From: Nocardioides kongjuensis
GTDB taxonomy: Bacteria > Actinomycetota > Actinomycetes > Propionibacteriales > Nocardioidaceae
Assembly: GCF_013409625.1 (NCBI RefSeq)
Contig: NZ_JACCBF010000001.1
Location: 3,103,001 to 3,167,000 of the forward strand
Direction: 5' to 3'
Length of the DNA stretch: 64,000 bases
The position numbers and the translations under genes were made by a program. Positions 48,999 to 57,399 of the stretch are shown in pieces. Within the stretch, counting starts at the first letter, position 1, and each line of letters opens with the position of its first letter. The notes beneath the pieces were generated by a model that saw only the letters and a list, made by a program, of their open reading frames with translations, was not told the DNA's origin and searched no databases.

Positions 48999-50992
48999 AT
49001 GGGGCGCTGGCTGCGGATCGGTACGACGGTCGTCGCACTGACCATCTCGGGGACTGCGCTGTCCGCAGCCCAGGCGGCCGATCCGGCCGTGCAGATCAGG
49101 TTCACCACCCAGCCCAAGGTGACGTTCTCGGAGGGACTGACCTCCGAGAGCGGCACCAAGGGTGCGCTCGCGTCCGTCGGCTGGTCGGTCTCGCGGCCCT
49201 CCGTCGTGACCGCCCGGGCGCTCGACTCCGGGCGCCGTGGTGCGGACCCTCGCGCAGGACGTCGCGGTCGCGACCGCCCAGGAGGTCGAGTGGACCTTCG
49301 TCGACGCCGCCGGCCGCGACCTGCCCGAGGGCGACTACCGGCTGCGGGTCGAGGCGGTGGACCCCGACGGCACCCGTGACGTGGAGGAGTACGCGCTGCC
49401 GCTCGACCGGCACTCCGTCGTCCCGCTGCAGGGCGTGGTCAGCGGCACGACGTACTCGACCAACGCCACGATGTCGATCGGCCCCCGCCCGGGGGTCACG
49501 CCCACCAGCGCCCGCTTCATGGTCGGCGACGGGTACGGCGCCTCGAGGTGCGCCGTGAGCGACGCGAAGACACCGGGCCTGGGCGGGCGCATCCAGGCGA
49601 CCTTCAACGTGTCCGACTGCGGCACCTACAGCGGCCTGGCCGGCGCGCTGTTCGAGTTCACCGACCGGATCGGGGCCAAGCAGCAGGGCTACAGCACCAC
49701 GGTCCCGGTGCGCGTCGTCGACCGCGTGGCGCCGACGGCGAAGCTGCACCTCTCCGACGCGTCGCAGACGCTGCACCTCGAGCGCCCGGGCGCCTACGAG
49801 ACCACGACGACCCGGTTCGCGGTGCGTGACGCCAGCGCGATCACCGCGACGACCTTCGAGGTCCGCAACGGGATCGGTGCCCTGGTCGCGACCGGCACGC
49901 TCGACGACGGGGGCGCGCTGGAGGCGGACCCGCTGACCCACGTGTTCGCCCTGGAGTGGGCCGGCACGCGGGACAACGGCGCCCTGCTGCCGGCCGCCCG
50001 CTACCGGGTCACCACCCGCTTCACCGACGCCGCCGGCTACCGCACCACGGGACCGGCCGTCACCGTCGACCTCGACGCGACCGTCCCGGGCACGCTGGCC
50101 GTGACCCCGGTCGACGACTACCGCTGGCAGGTCGTCGTGACCCCGAAGGCGGGCGCGGGCGTCACCGCCGTCGCCGTGTCCACCTCACCCGCCGGCACCG
50201 AGGACGACGCCCCGCAGCAGGCGACGTACGACGCCGCGACCGGCACCTACCGCACGGTGCTCGACCTGGGCGCCCGCCCGGCCGGGACCTACCCGGTGCG
50301 CGCGCACATCACGCGGGGGGCGGCGTCGACGACGTACACGACGCCCGACCAGGAGCTGGTCCTCGCCGAGGACACCGCCGGCCCGGTGGCGACCCAGCCC
50401 GCGAACAGCCGGCTCTACCTCGGCCTCCCCGACCAGTACGTCGCGGGCACCTTCACCTTCGGCGTCGCCGACCGGTCGGCCGTGGAGTCCGCCGACTTCG
50501 TGGCCAGCAGCGCCGACGGCACCACCCTCGTCGACCACACGGTGGCGGCGGGCGGGCCGCACGTCGTTCACCTGGGACGGCACCGGCCCCGACGGCGCGC
50601 GGCTGCCGGGTGGTGACTACGTCGTCCGCACGACCTTCACCGATGCCCTCGGGAACGCGACGCCCGCGGCCGTGACCGTCCACCTCGACGACACCGTCCC
50701 GGGGACGATCGCGGTCGTCGCCACGACGGGCAACCGGTTCACCGTGGAGCTGACGCCCACCCCGGGCGTCACCGTGCAGGCCGCCGGCGTCGCGCTGATC
50801 GGGAACAGCTGCTGCGGTGCGGCGATGGAGCGTGACCCGGCGACCGGCCGGTACCGGGTGACGGTCGACCTCGACAGCCGGCCGGCGGGGAGCCACTACC
50901 TCACCAGCCTGGTCGCTCGGGACACCCCGGGAGCGGCTGGGCCGTACGGCTACTACTGGACCGCACCGGTGAAGGTGACGGTCAGCCACTGA
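48999..50992 (+). pseudogene. Secreted Ig-like repeat protein broken by two frameshifts
   Basis: ATG 48999 (AAGGAG upstream) opens a signal peptide (WLRIGTTVVALTISGTALSAAQAAD). The frame shifts near 49220 (..TARALDSG continues as ..GAVVRTLAQDVAVATAQEVEWTFVD in another frame) and again near 50560 (..LVDHTVAAGG continues as ..TSFTWDGTGPDGARLPGGDYVVRTTF). Joined, the product is about 660 residues of beta-sandwich repeats (for example F-T-D-A-A-G-Y..V-T-V-D-L-D-A-T-V-P-G-T and F-T-D-A-L-G-N..V-T-V-H-L-D-D-T-V-P-G-T). True decay and G-run indel errors cannot be told apart here. Confidence 0.75.
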
Positions 50993-51004
50993 GGTTCACG
51001 AGGT

Positions 51005-51445
51005 TCAGAACCGGCGCAGCTGGTACAGCCCCCGCGTCCGCGCGACGACCGTGCCCTCCTCGTCGGTGACCTCGGCGAGGAGCTCGAAGTCCGACTTGCC
51101 GCGCTCGGCGTACTCCGCGAGCACCCGCTCGATCTCGTCGTCCTCGATGCGCGCCCGCGAGACGACCGCGGTCGTGGCCGGACGCAGGAAGTCGATGGTC
51201 ATCGACTTGATCAGCGGTACGCCGCCCTCCACGACCAGGGAGGTGCGCGGGAGCAGCCCGCCGAGGACCTCGGCGACGGTGAACAGCGAGCCGGCGTACG
51301 CCGTCCCGAAGTGGTTGACGTTGGGGGCTGCGGGGATCCGCGCGGCCACCGTGTTCCGCTCCAGCTCGACGACCTCGACCTGCATGGCGTCGAGGATGGG
51401 GATGATGCGGCGGACGTCGGCAGTGGTCTCCTGGAGGTCGGTCAC
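51005..51445 (-). CDS. PaaI/YiiD-type hotdog-fold thioesterase
   Basis: A 146-residue hotdog protein: N-H-F-G-T-A-Y-A-G-S-L-F-T-V-A-E-V-L-G-G (about 43-62) has the central helix and N-x-x-G-T motif of the family, and the C-terminal strands are regular. It hydrolyses acyl-CoA-type thioesters by inference; substrate unknown. Divergent from the DUF445 gene. Confidence 0.82.
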   Translation of the reverse strand: MTDLQETTADVRRIIPILDAMQVEVVELERNTVAARIPAAPNVNHFGTAYAGSLFTVAEVLGGLLPRTSLVVEGGVPLIKSMTIDFLRPATTAVVSRARIEDDEIERVLAEYAERGKSDFELLAEVTDEEGTVVARTRGLYQLRRF

Positions 51446-51596
51446 GGCGCCACGCTAGCGGGTACGACGATCGTGCCCGGTGCACAACAGCCTCCACGAA
51501 GGCTGGACTTCCGCCCATGTCGGGGCCCCTCCCCTCGCGAGGAAACTCGACGAACCGGTCCTTCGGCAGGGAGGGCCGCAGGCAGGAGTTCCCACC

Positions 51597-52970
51597 ATGC
51601 GCGAGTGGTCCGAGATCGTCCACGACGTCCAGACGAACTGGCTGGTCTACGCCTCGATGCCGTTCCTGGCCGGGCTGATCGGGTACGTCACCAAGCTGGT
51701 CGCGATCAAGATGATGTTCCGGCCGCACCGGTACCGCGGCCTCAAGCCGTTCGGCTGGCAGGGCATCATCCCGCGCCGCGCGCCCGAGATGGTCGAGGTG
51801 CTGTGCCAGACGCTGACCGGGCGGCTGGTGTCGTCGGGCGACATCGTCAGCCGGGTCGACGGCAAGGAGCTGGCCCGCAAGATCGAGCGGCCGCTGCGCA
51901 AGGAGGTCGCGCGGATCGTGCCGATCGTGGCCGACGAGTACCAGCCGGCGCTGTGGCACGTGCTCCCCGGTCCCGCGAAGGACCTGGTCGTGCAGCGCGC
52001 ACAGGACGCCGCGGTCGACCTGGTGCCCAAGCTGGTGAAGGCGCTGCGCAAGAACATCGACGACGTCTTCGACCTGCAGGAGATGGTGACGGCCGAGTTC
52101 CTCGCCGATCCCGACATCCTCGAGTCGATGTTCCTCGACGTCGGCAAGCGCGAGTTCCGGTTCATCCGCCGCAGCGGCCTGGTGTTCGGCTTCGCGATCG
52201 GCATCCTGCAGGCCGCGATCTGGGCGGCCACCCACCAGCCGCTGGTGATGCCGGTCTTCGGCCTGTTCATCGGCTGGTTCACCGACTGGGCGGCGCTGCG
52301 GCTGATCTTCAGCCCCAAGGAGCCGACGAGGTACCTCGGCGTGATCACCTGGCAGGGCCTGTTCCTCAAGCACCGGATCCCGGTCTCCCAGGAGTACGGA
52401 CGCCTGATCGGCACCCGCGTCCTGACCGCTGACCGGATCGTCGCGAGCATGTTCCACGGCCCCTCGCAGCAGAAGATGGTCGACCTCTTCGCGCCGATCA
52501 TCCAGCGCACGCTGCGCGACGAGCTGGTCGACGTCGAGGCGCACGTCCGCCGTGCGCTGGGCCGGCTGGCCCCGCCCGAGCTCGACCGGCTCGGCCTCGG
52601 CGTGGGTGAGCTGTCGGTCGGCTCGGTGCTCGGCGTCCTCGGCGGCGCGGTCACCCGCCCGGTGCGCGAGGCCGCGGGGGTCGGGCTCGACGTGGCCCAG
52701 GTCGGCGGCATGGCCGACACGGCGGCCAGTGAGCTCGTCGCGGTGCTGCCGGTGGTCCTGCACGACTCGTTCGGCTACCTCGACGGCCGGCTCCAGATCG
52801 AGGCGCTGATGTCGGAGAAGATGGCCGAGATGACGCCCGAGCAGTTCGAGGGCGTCCTGCGCCCGGCCTTCCAGGCCGACGAGCGCACGCTGATCATGGT
52901 CGGCGCCGTCCTCGGCTTCCTCGTCGGCGAGCTGCAGGTCCTCCTCGTCGAGCACCTCACCCATGCGTGA
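51597..52970 (+). CDS. DUF445 family membrane protein
   Basis: A 457-residue protein starting at ATG 51597 with AGGAG nine bases upstream. DUF445 features: L-I-G-Y-V-T-K-L-V-A-I-K-M-M-F-R-P near 27-43 and the repeat-like F-I-G-W-F-T-D-W-A-A-L-R-L-I-F-S-P near 225-241. N-terminal, internal (G-L-V-F-G-F-A-I-G-I-L-Q-A-A) and C-terminal (L-I-M-V-G-A-V-L-G-F-L-V-G-E-L) hydrophobic segments anchor it. Function unknown in the family. Confidence 0.82.
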   Translation: MREWSEIVHDVQTNWLVYASMPFLAGLIGYVTKLVAIKMMFRPHRYRGLKPFGWQGIIPRRAPEMVEVLCQTLTGRLVSSGDIVSRVDGKELARKIERPLRKEVARIVPIVADEYQPALWHVLPGPAKDLVVQRAQDAAVDLVPKLVKALRKNIDDVFDLQEMVTAEFLADPDILESMFLDVGKREFRFIRRSGLVFGFAIGILQAAIWAATHQPLVMPVFGLFIGWFTDWAALRLIFSPKEPTRYLGVITWQGLFLKHRIPVSQEYGRLIGTRVLTADRIVASMFHGPSQQKMVDLFAPIIQRTLRDELVDVEAHVRRALGRLAPPELDRLGLGVGELSVGSVLGVLGGAVTRPVREAAGVGLDVAQVGGMADTAASELVAVLPVVLHDSFGYLDGRLQIEALMSEKMAEMTPEQFEGVLRPAFQADERTLIMVGAVLGFLVGELQVLLVEHLTHA

Positions 52971-52975
52971 CACCC

Positions 52976-53016
52976 GTCACAATGCGTTGCGTAATACATT
53001 ACGCGCTGCATAGTAT
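52976..53016 (+). promoter_or_regulatory. Promoter-operator of the first phasin-like gene
   Basis: TTGCGT (52987-52992), 18 bases, TAGTAT (53011-53016). The overlapping element GCGTAATACATTACGC is a perfect inverted repeat about AC. The segment 52976-52996 is identical over 21 bases to 53981-54001 before the second phasin-like gene, at the same distance from the -10. Confidence 0.7.
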
Positions 53017-53060
53017 CGAGACATCGACAAGCACCACCCACTCACCCAAGGAGAAGCACG

Positions 53061-53318
53061 ATGGCCACCAAGACCAAGAAGAACGACAAGCAGGTCACCG
53101 ACTACATCAGCGGCCTGGTCGACACCACCAAGGACCTGCTCGACGACCCGACCACCACGGCCGGCGACATCGAGAAGAAGGCCCGCAAGAACGGCAAGAA
53201 GGCCACCAAGGCGGTCGTTCCCTCGAAGAAGGACATCAACGGCCTGCGTGACCAGATCAAGGACCTGAGCAAGCAGGCCGAGAAGCTCGCGAAGGTCGGC
53301 AAGAGCAACAAGAAGTGA
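53061..53318 (+). CDS. Lys-rich phasin-like protein 1
   Basis: An 85-residue, strongly basic helical protein: V-T-D-Y-I-S-G-L-V-D-T-T-K-D-L-L near the start, K-K-A-R-K-N-G-K-K-A-T-K-A in the middle, and a C-terminal heptad-like coiled coil D-Q-I-K-D-L-S-K-Q-A-E-K-L-A-K-V. Its paralogue is at 54061. Lying beside a PhaR-type regulator with a shared operator suggests a polyhydroxyalkanoate granule surface protein; no phasin domain can be asserted from sequence alone. Confidence 0.65.
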   Translation: MATKTKKNDKQVTDYISGLVDTTKDLLDDPTTTAGDIEKKARKNGKKATKAVVPSKKDINGLRDQIKDLSKQAEKLAKVGKSNKK

Positions 53319-53351
53319 CACCGGTGCCGCACCACGGCACCGCACCACCTC

Positions 53352-53389
53352 CGAGACGCCCGCCCGGTCATCGACCGGCGGGCGTCTCG
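53352..53389 (+). terminator. Hairpin terminator after phasin-like gene 1
   Basis: CGAGACGCCCGCC-CGGTC pairs with GACCG-GCGGGCGTCTCG (one bulged C), with an ATC-type short loop. No T-run. Confidence 0.65.
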
Positions 53390-53455
53390 CACGTCCGCGT
53401 CATTCCCCGCCATTCTGCACCGCGTAGCATGGCGACATCCGACCGAGGAGGCTCC

Positions 53456-53965
53456 ATGGGCACCGACGAACCGCGCGTGATCAAGCGCTATGCCAACCGC
53501 AAGCTGTACGACACCAGCCGGCGCCAGTTCACCACGCTGGACGACCTGTCCGCCCTGCTCGACACGGGCATCCGGTTCGTCGTACGCGACCACGACTCCG
53601 GCCACGACCGCACCGACGAGGTGCTCGCCCAGGTGCTCGGCAGGCGGGTCCGCGTGGGCGGCGGACCGACCGACCTGATCAGCGGATTGCTGCGTGCGCC
53701 GGGGCAGATCGCCCAGCAGCTGGTGGGCGAGGTGGCTCCGGAGCCGGAGCCGGAGAAGCCGAAGAAGGCCAAGAAGAAGTCGGCGAAGAAGAAGTCCGGC
53801 GAGGCGAGGACGAAGCCGGCGTCGACCGGGGACGACGACGCCAGGGACGCCGAGATCGCCGAGCTCCGCGCCCAGGTCGCCGAGCTCACCCAGGCGGTCT
53901 CGGTCCTGGTCCAGGACCGGCTCGCCGAGCGCGGGGCCGCCGACGAGGGCAGCGACAGCGCGTGA
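53456..53965 (+). CDS. phaR: PhaR-type polyhydroxyalkanoate accumulation regulator
   Basis: A 169-residue protein whose N-terminal V-I-K-R-Y-A-N-R-K-L-Y-D-T-S-R-R-Q-F-T-T-L-D-D-L (about 6-29) is the signature of the PHB/PHA accumulation regulator DNA-binding domain. A Lys/Pro-rich linker (about 95-125) and a C-terminal coiled coil (A-E-I-A-E-L-R-A-Q-V-A-E-L-T-Q-A) follow. Such proteins bind both PHA granules and phasin promoters. It lies between two phasin-like genes. ATG 53456 has GGAGG six bases upstream. Confidence 0.85.
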   Translation: MGTDEPRVIKRYANRKLYDTSRRQFTTLDDLSALLDTGIRFVVRDHDSGHDRTDEVLAQVLGRRVRVGGGPTDLISGLLRAPGQIAQQLVGEVAPEPEPEKPKKAKKKSAKKKSGEARTKPASTGDDDARDAEIAELRAQVAELTQAVSVLVQDRLAERGAADEGSDSA

Positions 53966-53980
53966 GGACGTGCGGCCCGC

Positions 53981-54021
53981 GTCACAATGCGTTGCGTAAT
54001 ATTCTATGCACTGCGTAAGAT
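53981..54021 (+). promoter_or_regulatory. Promoter-operator of the second phasin-like gene
   Basis: TTGCGT (53992-53997), 18 bases, TAAGAT (54016-54021). It contains ATGCGTTGCGTAAT (53987-54000) and the related ATGCACTGCGTAAG (54006-54019). Likely a PhaR target. Confidence 0.7.
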
Positions 54022-54060
54022 CGGGGCGTCCCGCAGCACCCATCCCGCAAGGAGCAGACG

Positions 54061-54432
54061 ATGACCACGACCGCCACGAAGACCACGGCCGCCCGCAAGA
54101 CCGCCACCAAGGCCGCCACCAAGGCCGCCACCAAGGCCGCCACCAAGACCACCGCCAAGACCACCGCCACCAAGGCGCCGGCGACGAGGAAGGGCACGAA
54201 GAGGGGCTCGGACCGCGTGGTCACCGACTACGTCTCGGGCCTGTTCGACTCCGCGAAGGACGTCGTCGACAGCGTGCTCGACACCGCCGGCGACGTCGAG
54301 AAGAAGACCCGCAAGAACGCCCGCAAGGCCACCAGGGCGGTGCTGCCCAGCCGCCAGGACGTCAAGGAGCTCCGCGCCCAGATCGAGGACCTCGGCAAGC
54401 AGACCCGGAAGCTCGCCAAGCTCGGCAAGTGA
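54061..54432 (+). CDS. Lys/Ala-rich phasin-like protein 2
   Basis: A 123-residue paralogue of the protein at 53061: V-V-T-D-Y-V-S-G-L-F-D-S-A-K-D-V-V, K-K-T-R-K-N-A-R-K-A-T-R-A-V-L-P-S, and L-R-A-Q-I-E-D-L-G-K-Q-T-R-K-L-A-K-L align along their length. It adds an N-terminal Ala-Thr-Lys repeat region (about 4-45, K-A-A-T units), histone-like in composition. A granule surface role with DNA affinity for granule-nucleoid attachment is plausible but inferred. Confidence 0.65.
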   Translation: MTTTATKTTAARKTATKAATKAATKAATKTTAKTTATKAPATRKGTKRGSDRVVTDYVSGLFDSAKDVVDSVLDTAGDVEKKTRKNARKATRAVLPSRQDVKELRAQIEDLGKQTRKLAKLGK

Positions 54433-54448
54433 CCTGCTGCCGCACCGA

Positions 54449-54490
54449 CGCGGGAGCGCCCGGCCACCACGGTGGTCGGGCGCTCCTGCG
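54449..54490. terminator. Hairpin between convergent phasin-like and NTF2-like genes
   Basis: A 20-bp near-perfect stem, CGCGGGAGCGCCCGGCCACC (54449-54468) with GGTGGTCGGGCGCTCCTGCG (54471-54490); the two exceptions are G-T pairs. Two-base centre, so some pairs must open. Confidence 0.7.
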
Positions 54491-54498
54491 TTCCGGGG

Positions 54499-55089
54499 TC
54501 ACCAGGGTCGCTGCGGCAGGTCCCTGATGTAGGGCGCCAGCAGGGCTGCGGACTGCTCGACGCTCAGCACCTCCGCCGGGTCGAGCGGGATGACCTGCCG
54601 CTTCGAGTCGTCGATCTCCCACACGTCCTCACCGACCAGGCGGCCCTCGTCGTCGTACGGCCAGATCATGTGCTCGACGTTCGCGACCAGGTAGTGCGCG
54701 GCCGGATCGACCGGGGCGCCGGCAGCGACGAGCACGGAGCCCGGCGTCTGCTGGTAGATGGTCGCGGTGGACACGATCATGTTGTCGCCCACCGCGAGCT
54801 GCTCGTCGTCGGTGTAGAACACGCACTGGGCCGTGCCCGACCACTCCTCGTAGACCGCCTGGACCGCCTCGGCACCGTCGAGCACGGTCTGGATGCCGAA
54901 GACGTTGAAGTGGTAGACGGGGTGCGCGACCGTCATCTCCGGCGCGAAGATCTCCTTCCAGCGTCCGGCCATCTCGAGGTTGCGGTGCCGGTCGTAGGCC
55001 TCCAACAGCCAGCGGTGGCGCGGGTTGGTCGTCGTCTCCATCAGACGACGGACGGCAGCATTGGTCTGGGTGATGTCGAAACGGCTCAT
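54499..55089 (-). CDS. NTF2/SnoaL-like protein
   Basis: A 196-residue protein with a cone-shaped-fold pattern: helix N-P-R-H-R-W-L-L-E-A-Y-D-R-H-R-N-L-E-M-A-G-R-W-K-E-I-F-A-P-E-M-T-V (about 22-54) then alternating strands. It probably binds or turns over a small hydrophobic molecule. Divergent from an AraC regulator only 70 bases away, which may control it. Confidence 0.7.
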   Translation of the reverse strand: MSRFDITQTNAAVRRLMETTTNPRHRWLLEAYDRHRNLEMAGRWKEIFAPEMTVAHPVYHFNVFGIQTVLDGAEAVQAVYEEWSGTAQCVFYTDDEQLAVGDNMIVSTATIYQQTPGSVLVAAGAPVDPAAHYLVANVEHMIWPYDDEGRLVGEDVWEIDDSKRQVIPLDPAEVLSVEQSAALLAPYIRDLPQRPW

Positions 55090-55159
55090 GGCTCCACGAT
55101 CCCCCCGTCCGAGGTCGCGGGTCTTGACAGCGCGCGACCCGTTCTTGACTCTGAGCGAC

Positions 55160-56203
55160 ATGTCCCTGATCCGTGGCACGGCGCTCCAGGGGTACGCCGA
55201 GCTGGTCGACGAGCTCGGCGGAGACCTCCAGCCACTGCTCGACCTGGCCCACCTGCCGGCCGCGACGATCGGCGACCACGACAGCTTCGTCAGCTACCGC
55301 AGCGTCGTGACGGCGCTCGAGGCGGCGGCTGCTGCGACGGGAGCCGACGACTTCGGTCGCCGGCTGGCCACCCGGCAGGGACTGGAGATCCTCGGTCCGC
55401 TCGGCGTCGCGGCCCGCACGGCCGGCACGACCGGTGCGGCGCTCCAGGCCATCGAGCAGTACCTGACCGTCTACAGCCCGGCGATCGCGATCACGGTGAC
55501 CGCGCCGCCGCGCTCGCGGATGGCCGAGCTCGAGTGGCGGATCGTCGTACGGCGTCCTCCCCCGCACCGCCAGGCGGCCGAGCTCGCGCTGGGGGTGGCC
55601 CTACGGGTGCTCCAGCTGCTCGCGGGCGCGGACTTCAGTCCGCGGTCGGTCCAGCTGCGGCACCAGCCCCTGGGCGACCCGGCGGCGTACCGCACCTACT
55701 TCGGCTGCCCCGTCGCGTTCGCCTCGGAGCGCTACGCCCTGCGCTTCCCGGCCGCGGTGCTGAGCCGGCCGCTCGCTGACGACGGCGACGTGCACGCCCT
55801 CGCCCAGCGCTACCTCAGCACCATCGCCGTCCCCACTGCGTCGGCGACGGCAGACACGGTGGCCGAGCTGGTCCGCCACATGCTGCCGACCGGCACCCTC
55901 GACCTCGACCTCGTGGCCGGCCAGCTGGCGCTGCACCGACGTACCCTCCAGCGCCAGCTCGCCGAGCAGGGCACGTCCTTCGCCGCCCTCGTCGACCAGG
56001 TACGCCGCGACGAGGCCGAGCGCTACCTGCGCGAGACCGACATGCCGCTGGGCCAGCTCGCCGGCGCGCTGGGCCTCAGCGAGCAGAGCGCGCTGTCCCG
56101 GGCCAGCCGTCGGTGGTTCGGCATGCCGCCGAAGCAGGTCCGGCAAGCGGCACGGCGCGTGTCGCCCGAGGTCGAGAACGAGGAACGCCAGGTCACGACC
56201 TGA
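55160..56203 (+). CDS. AraC-family transcriptional regulator (OruR/ArgR-like)
   Basis: A 347-residue regulator: an N-terminal arabinose-binding-domain-like region (about 15-200; Y-A-E-L-V-D-E-L-G-G-D.. L-A-T-R-Q-G-L-E-I-L-G-P-L-G) and a C-terminal AraC helix-turn-helix pair (about 245-335; V-A-G-Q-L-A-L-H-R-R-T-L-Q-R-Q-L-A-E-Q-G and L-A-G-A-L-G-L-S-E-Q-S-A-L-S-R-A-S-R-R-W-F-G). It likely responds to a small molecule and acts on the divergent NTF2-like gene. Confidence 0.88.
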   Translation: MSLIRGTALQGYAELVDELGGDLQPLLDLAHLPAATIGDHDSFVSYRSVVTALEAAAAATGADDFGRRLATRQGLEILGPLGVAARTAGTTGAALQAIEQYLTVYSPAIAITVTAPPRSRMAELEWRIVVRRPPPHRQAAELALGVALRVLQLLAGADFSPRSVQLRHQPLGDPAAYRTYFGCPVAFASERYALRFPAAVLSRPLADDGDVHALAQRYLSTIAVPTASATADTVAELVRHMLPTGTLDLDLVAGQLALHRRTLQRQLAEQGTSFAALVDQVRRDEAERYLRETDMPLGQLAGALGLSEQSALSRASRRWFGMPPKQVRQAARRVSPEVENEERQVTT

Positions 56204-56350
56204 GCCGGGCCACCTGGCGACATTCAGGGGTCCGCCTTCCCGACCGGGTCCCCCGCGACCCACCGAGAGGATCCCCATGGGTCGCAGAACGACCTCACCG
56301 GCTGGCGGGCGCCGGCCATCGGCTCCGCCGGGTGACCCCCGTGCGCTCGG

Positions 56351-57163
56351 TCAGGCGACGTCGTAGGTCGCCTGGCCGAGTCGCGGGTGCGCGGATCCCT
56401 TGAGCAGCACGTCGGCGACCAGGTCGACGTCGTCGATCATCGGGACGTGGCCGCACCCCGGCAGCGTCACGTGCTCGGCGTCCGGGAGGGCCTTTCGCGC
56501 ACGGCCGGCCTGGTACGGCAGCAGCACGAGGTCGCGGGTGCCCCAGGCCACCGTGACCGGGATGGCCGGGTCGATGGGGCGGTCGAACGGGAAGCCGCCG
56601 TCGATGATCGTCTCCAGCGCCGGCCGAGCGTGCACCAGGCCGCGCACGTCGCCGAGGGCGGCCTCCGGGCTGAGCTTGTGGCCCTTGGTCATCAGCAGGC
56701 CGAAGGCGGCGGCGCGGCCGGGCGCCGTCCTGAGGATCGCGGGCGCGACCGGCTGCGCCAGCGTGGCGGCCCCGGTCAGCAGCGTGAAGACCGCCCGGAT
56801 GTAGGCGAAGTCCACCTGGTTGCGCCAGAACCCGGCGGGCGCGAGCGTGGTCGCGCTGCTCACCAGGTCGTCGGCCGCCGCCTCGAGGGCGATCCGGCCA
56901 CCGAGCGAGTTGCCCGCGATGTGCGGGCGGTCGAGGCCCTGCTCGACGAAGAAGTCCTCGAGGATGTCGCGCAGGATGTCGCGCACCGGGCGGCCGTCGG
57001 GGACCAGCGCCGGGGACTCACCGTGCCCCGGCAGGTCGATCAGGACGAGCTCGCGCTCCTCGGCGAGCCGGTCGACGAGCGGGTACCACGCCTGCCGGCG
57101 GTGTCCGATCCCGTGAACCAGGACGAGGGGCTCTCCCGAGCCGATCCGTTCGTGGGCAAGCAT
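56351..57163 (-). CDS. Alpha/beta hydrolase
   Basis: A 270-residue hydrolase: oxyanion motif L-V-H-G-I-G-H near 16-22, nucleophile elbow G-N-S-L-G-G (Ser about 94), acid near D-L (..W-G-T-R-D-L-V) and C-terminal His in G-C-G-H-V-P. ATG 57163 lacks a strong ribosome binding site. Specificity cannot be told; ester, lactone or C-C bond substrates are all possible. Confidence 0.85.
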   Translation of the reverse strand: MLAHERIGSGEPLVLVHGIGHRRQAWYPLVDRLAEERELVLIDLPGHGESPALVPDGRPVRDILRDILEDFFVEQGLDRPHIAGNSLGGRIALEAAADDLVSSATTLAPAGFWRNQVDFAYIRAVFTLLTGAATLAQPVAPAILRTAPGRAAAFGLLMTKGHKLSPEAALGDVRGLVHARPALETIIDGGFPFDRPIDPAIPVTVAWGTRDLVLLPYQAGRARKALPDAEHVTLPGCGHVPMIDDVDLVADVLLKGSAHPRLGQATYDVA

Positions 57164-57399
57164 GTCGACCTCGCTCTTCCCCGCACCGACGCTGGTGCGG
57201 CAGATAGGTGCAACTGTGAGTTGCGGATACCGAGGGTATGGGACGTGCTAGCTGGGCGCAAGCAGCTGTTCGCGCCCGGTTTCTTTACCTTCCCTTCGGC
57301 GCCACACCGGCGAACCCTCACTAGGGTCGATCATCGGCACGGCTGTCCCGGGGGGAAACGGTCGCGCGCTCGAATCCCTCGGACAAGGAGATGCTCCCC

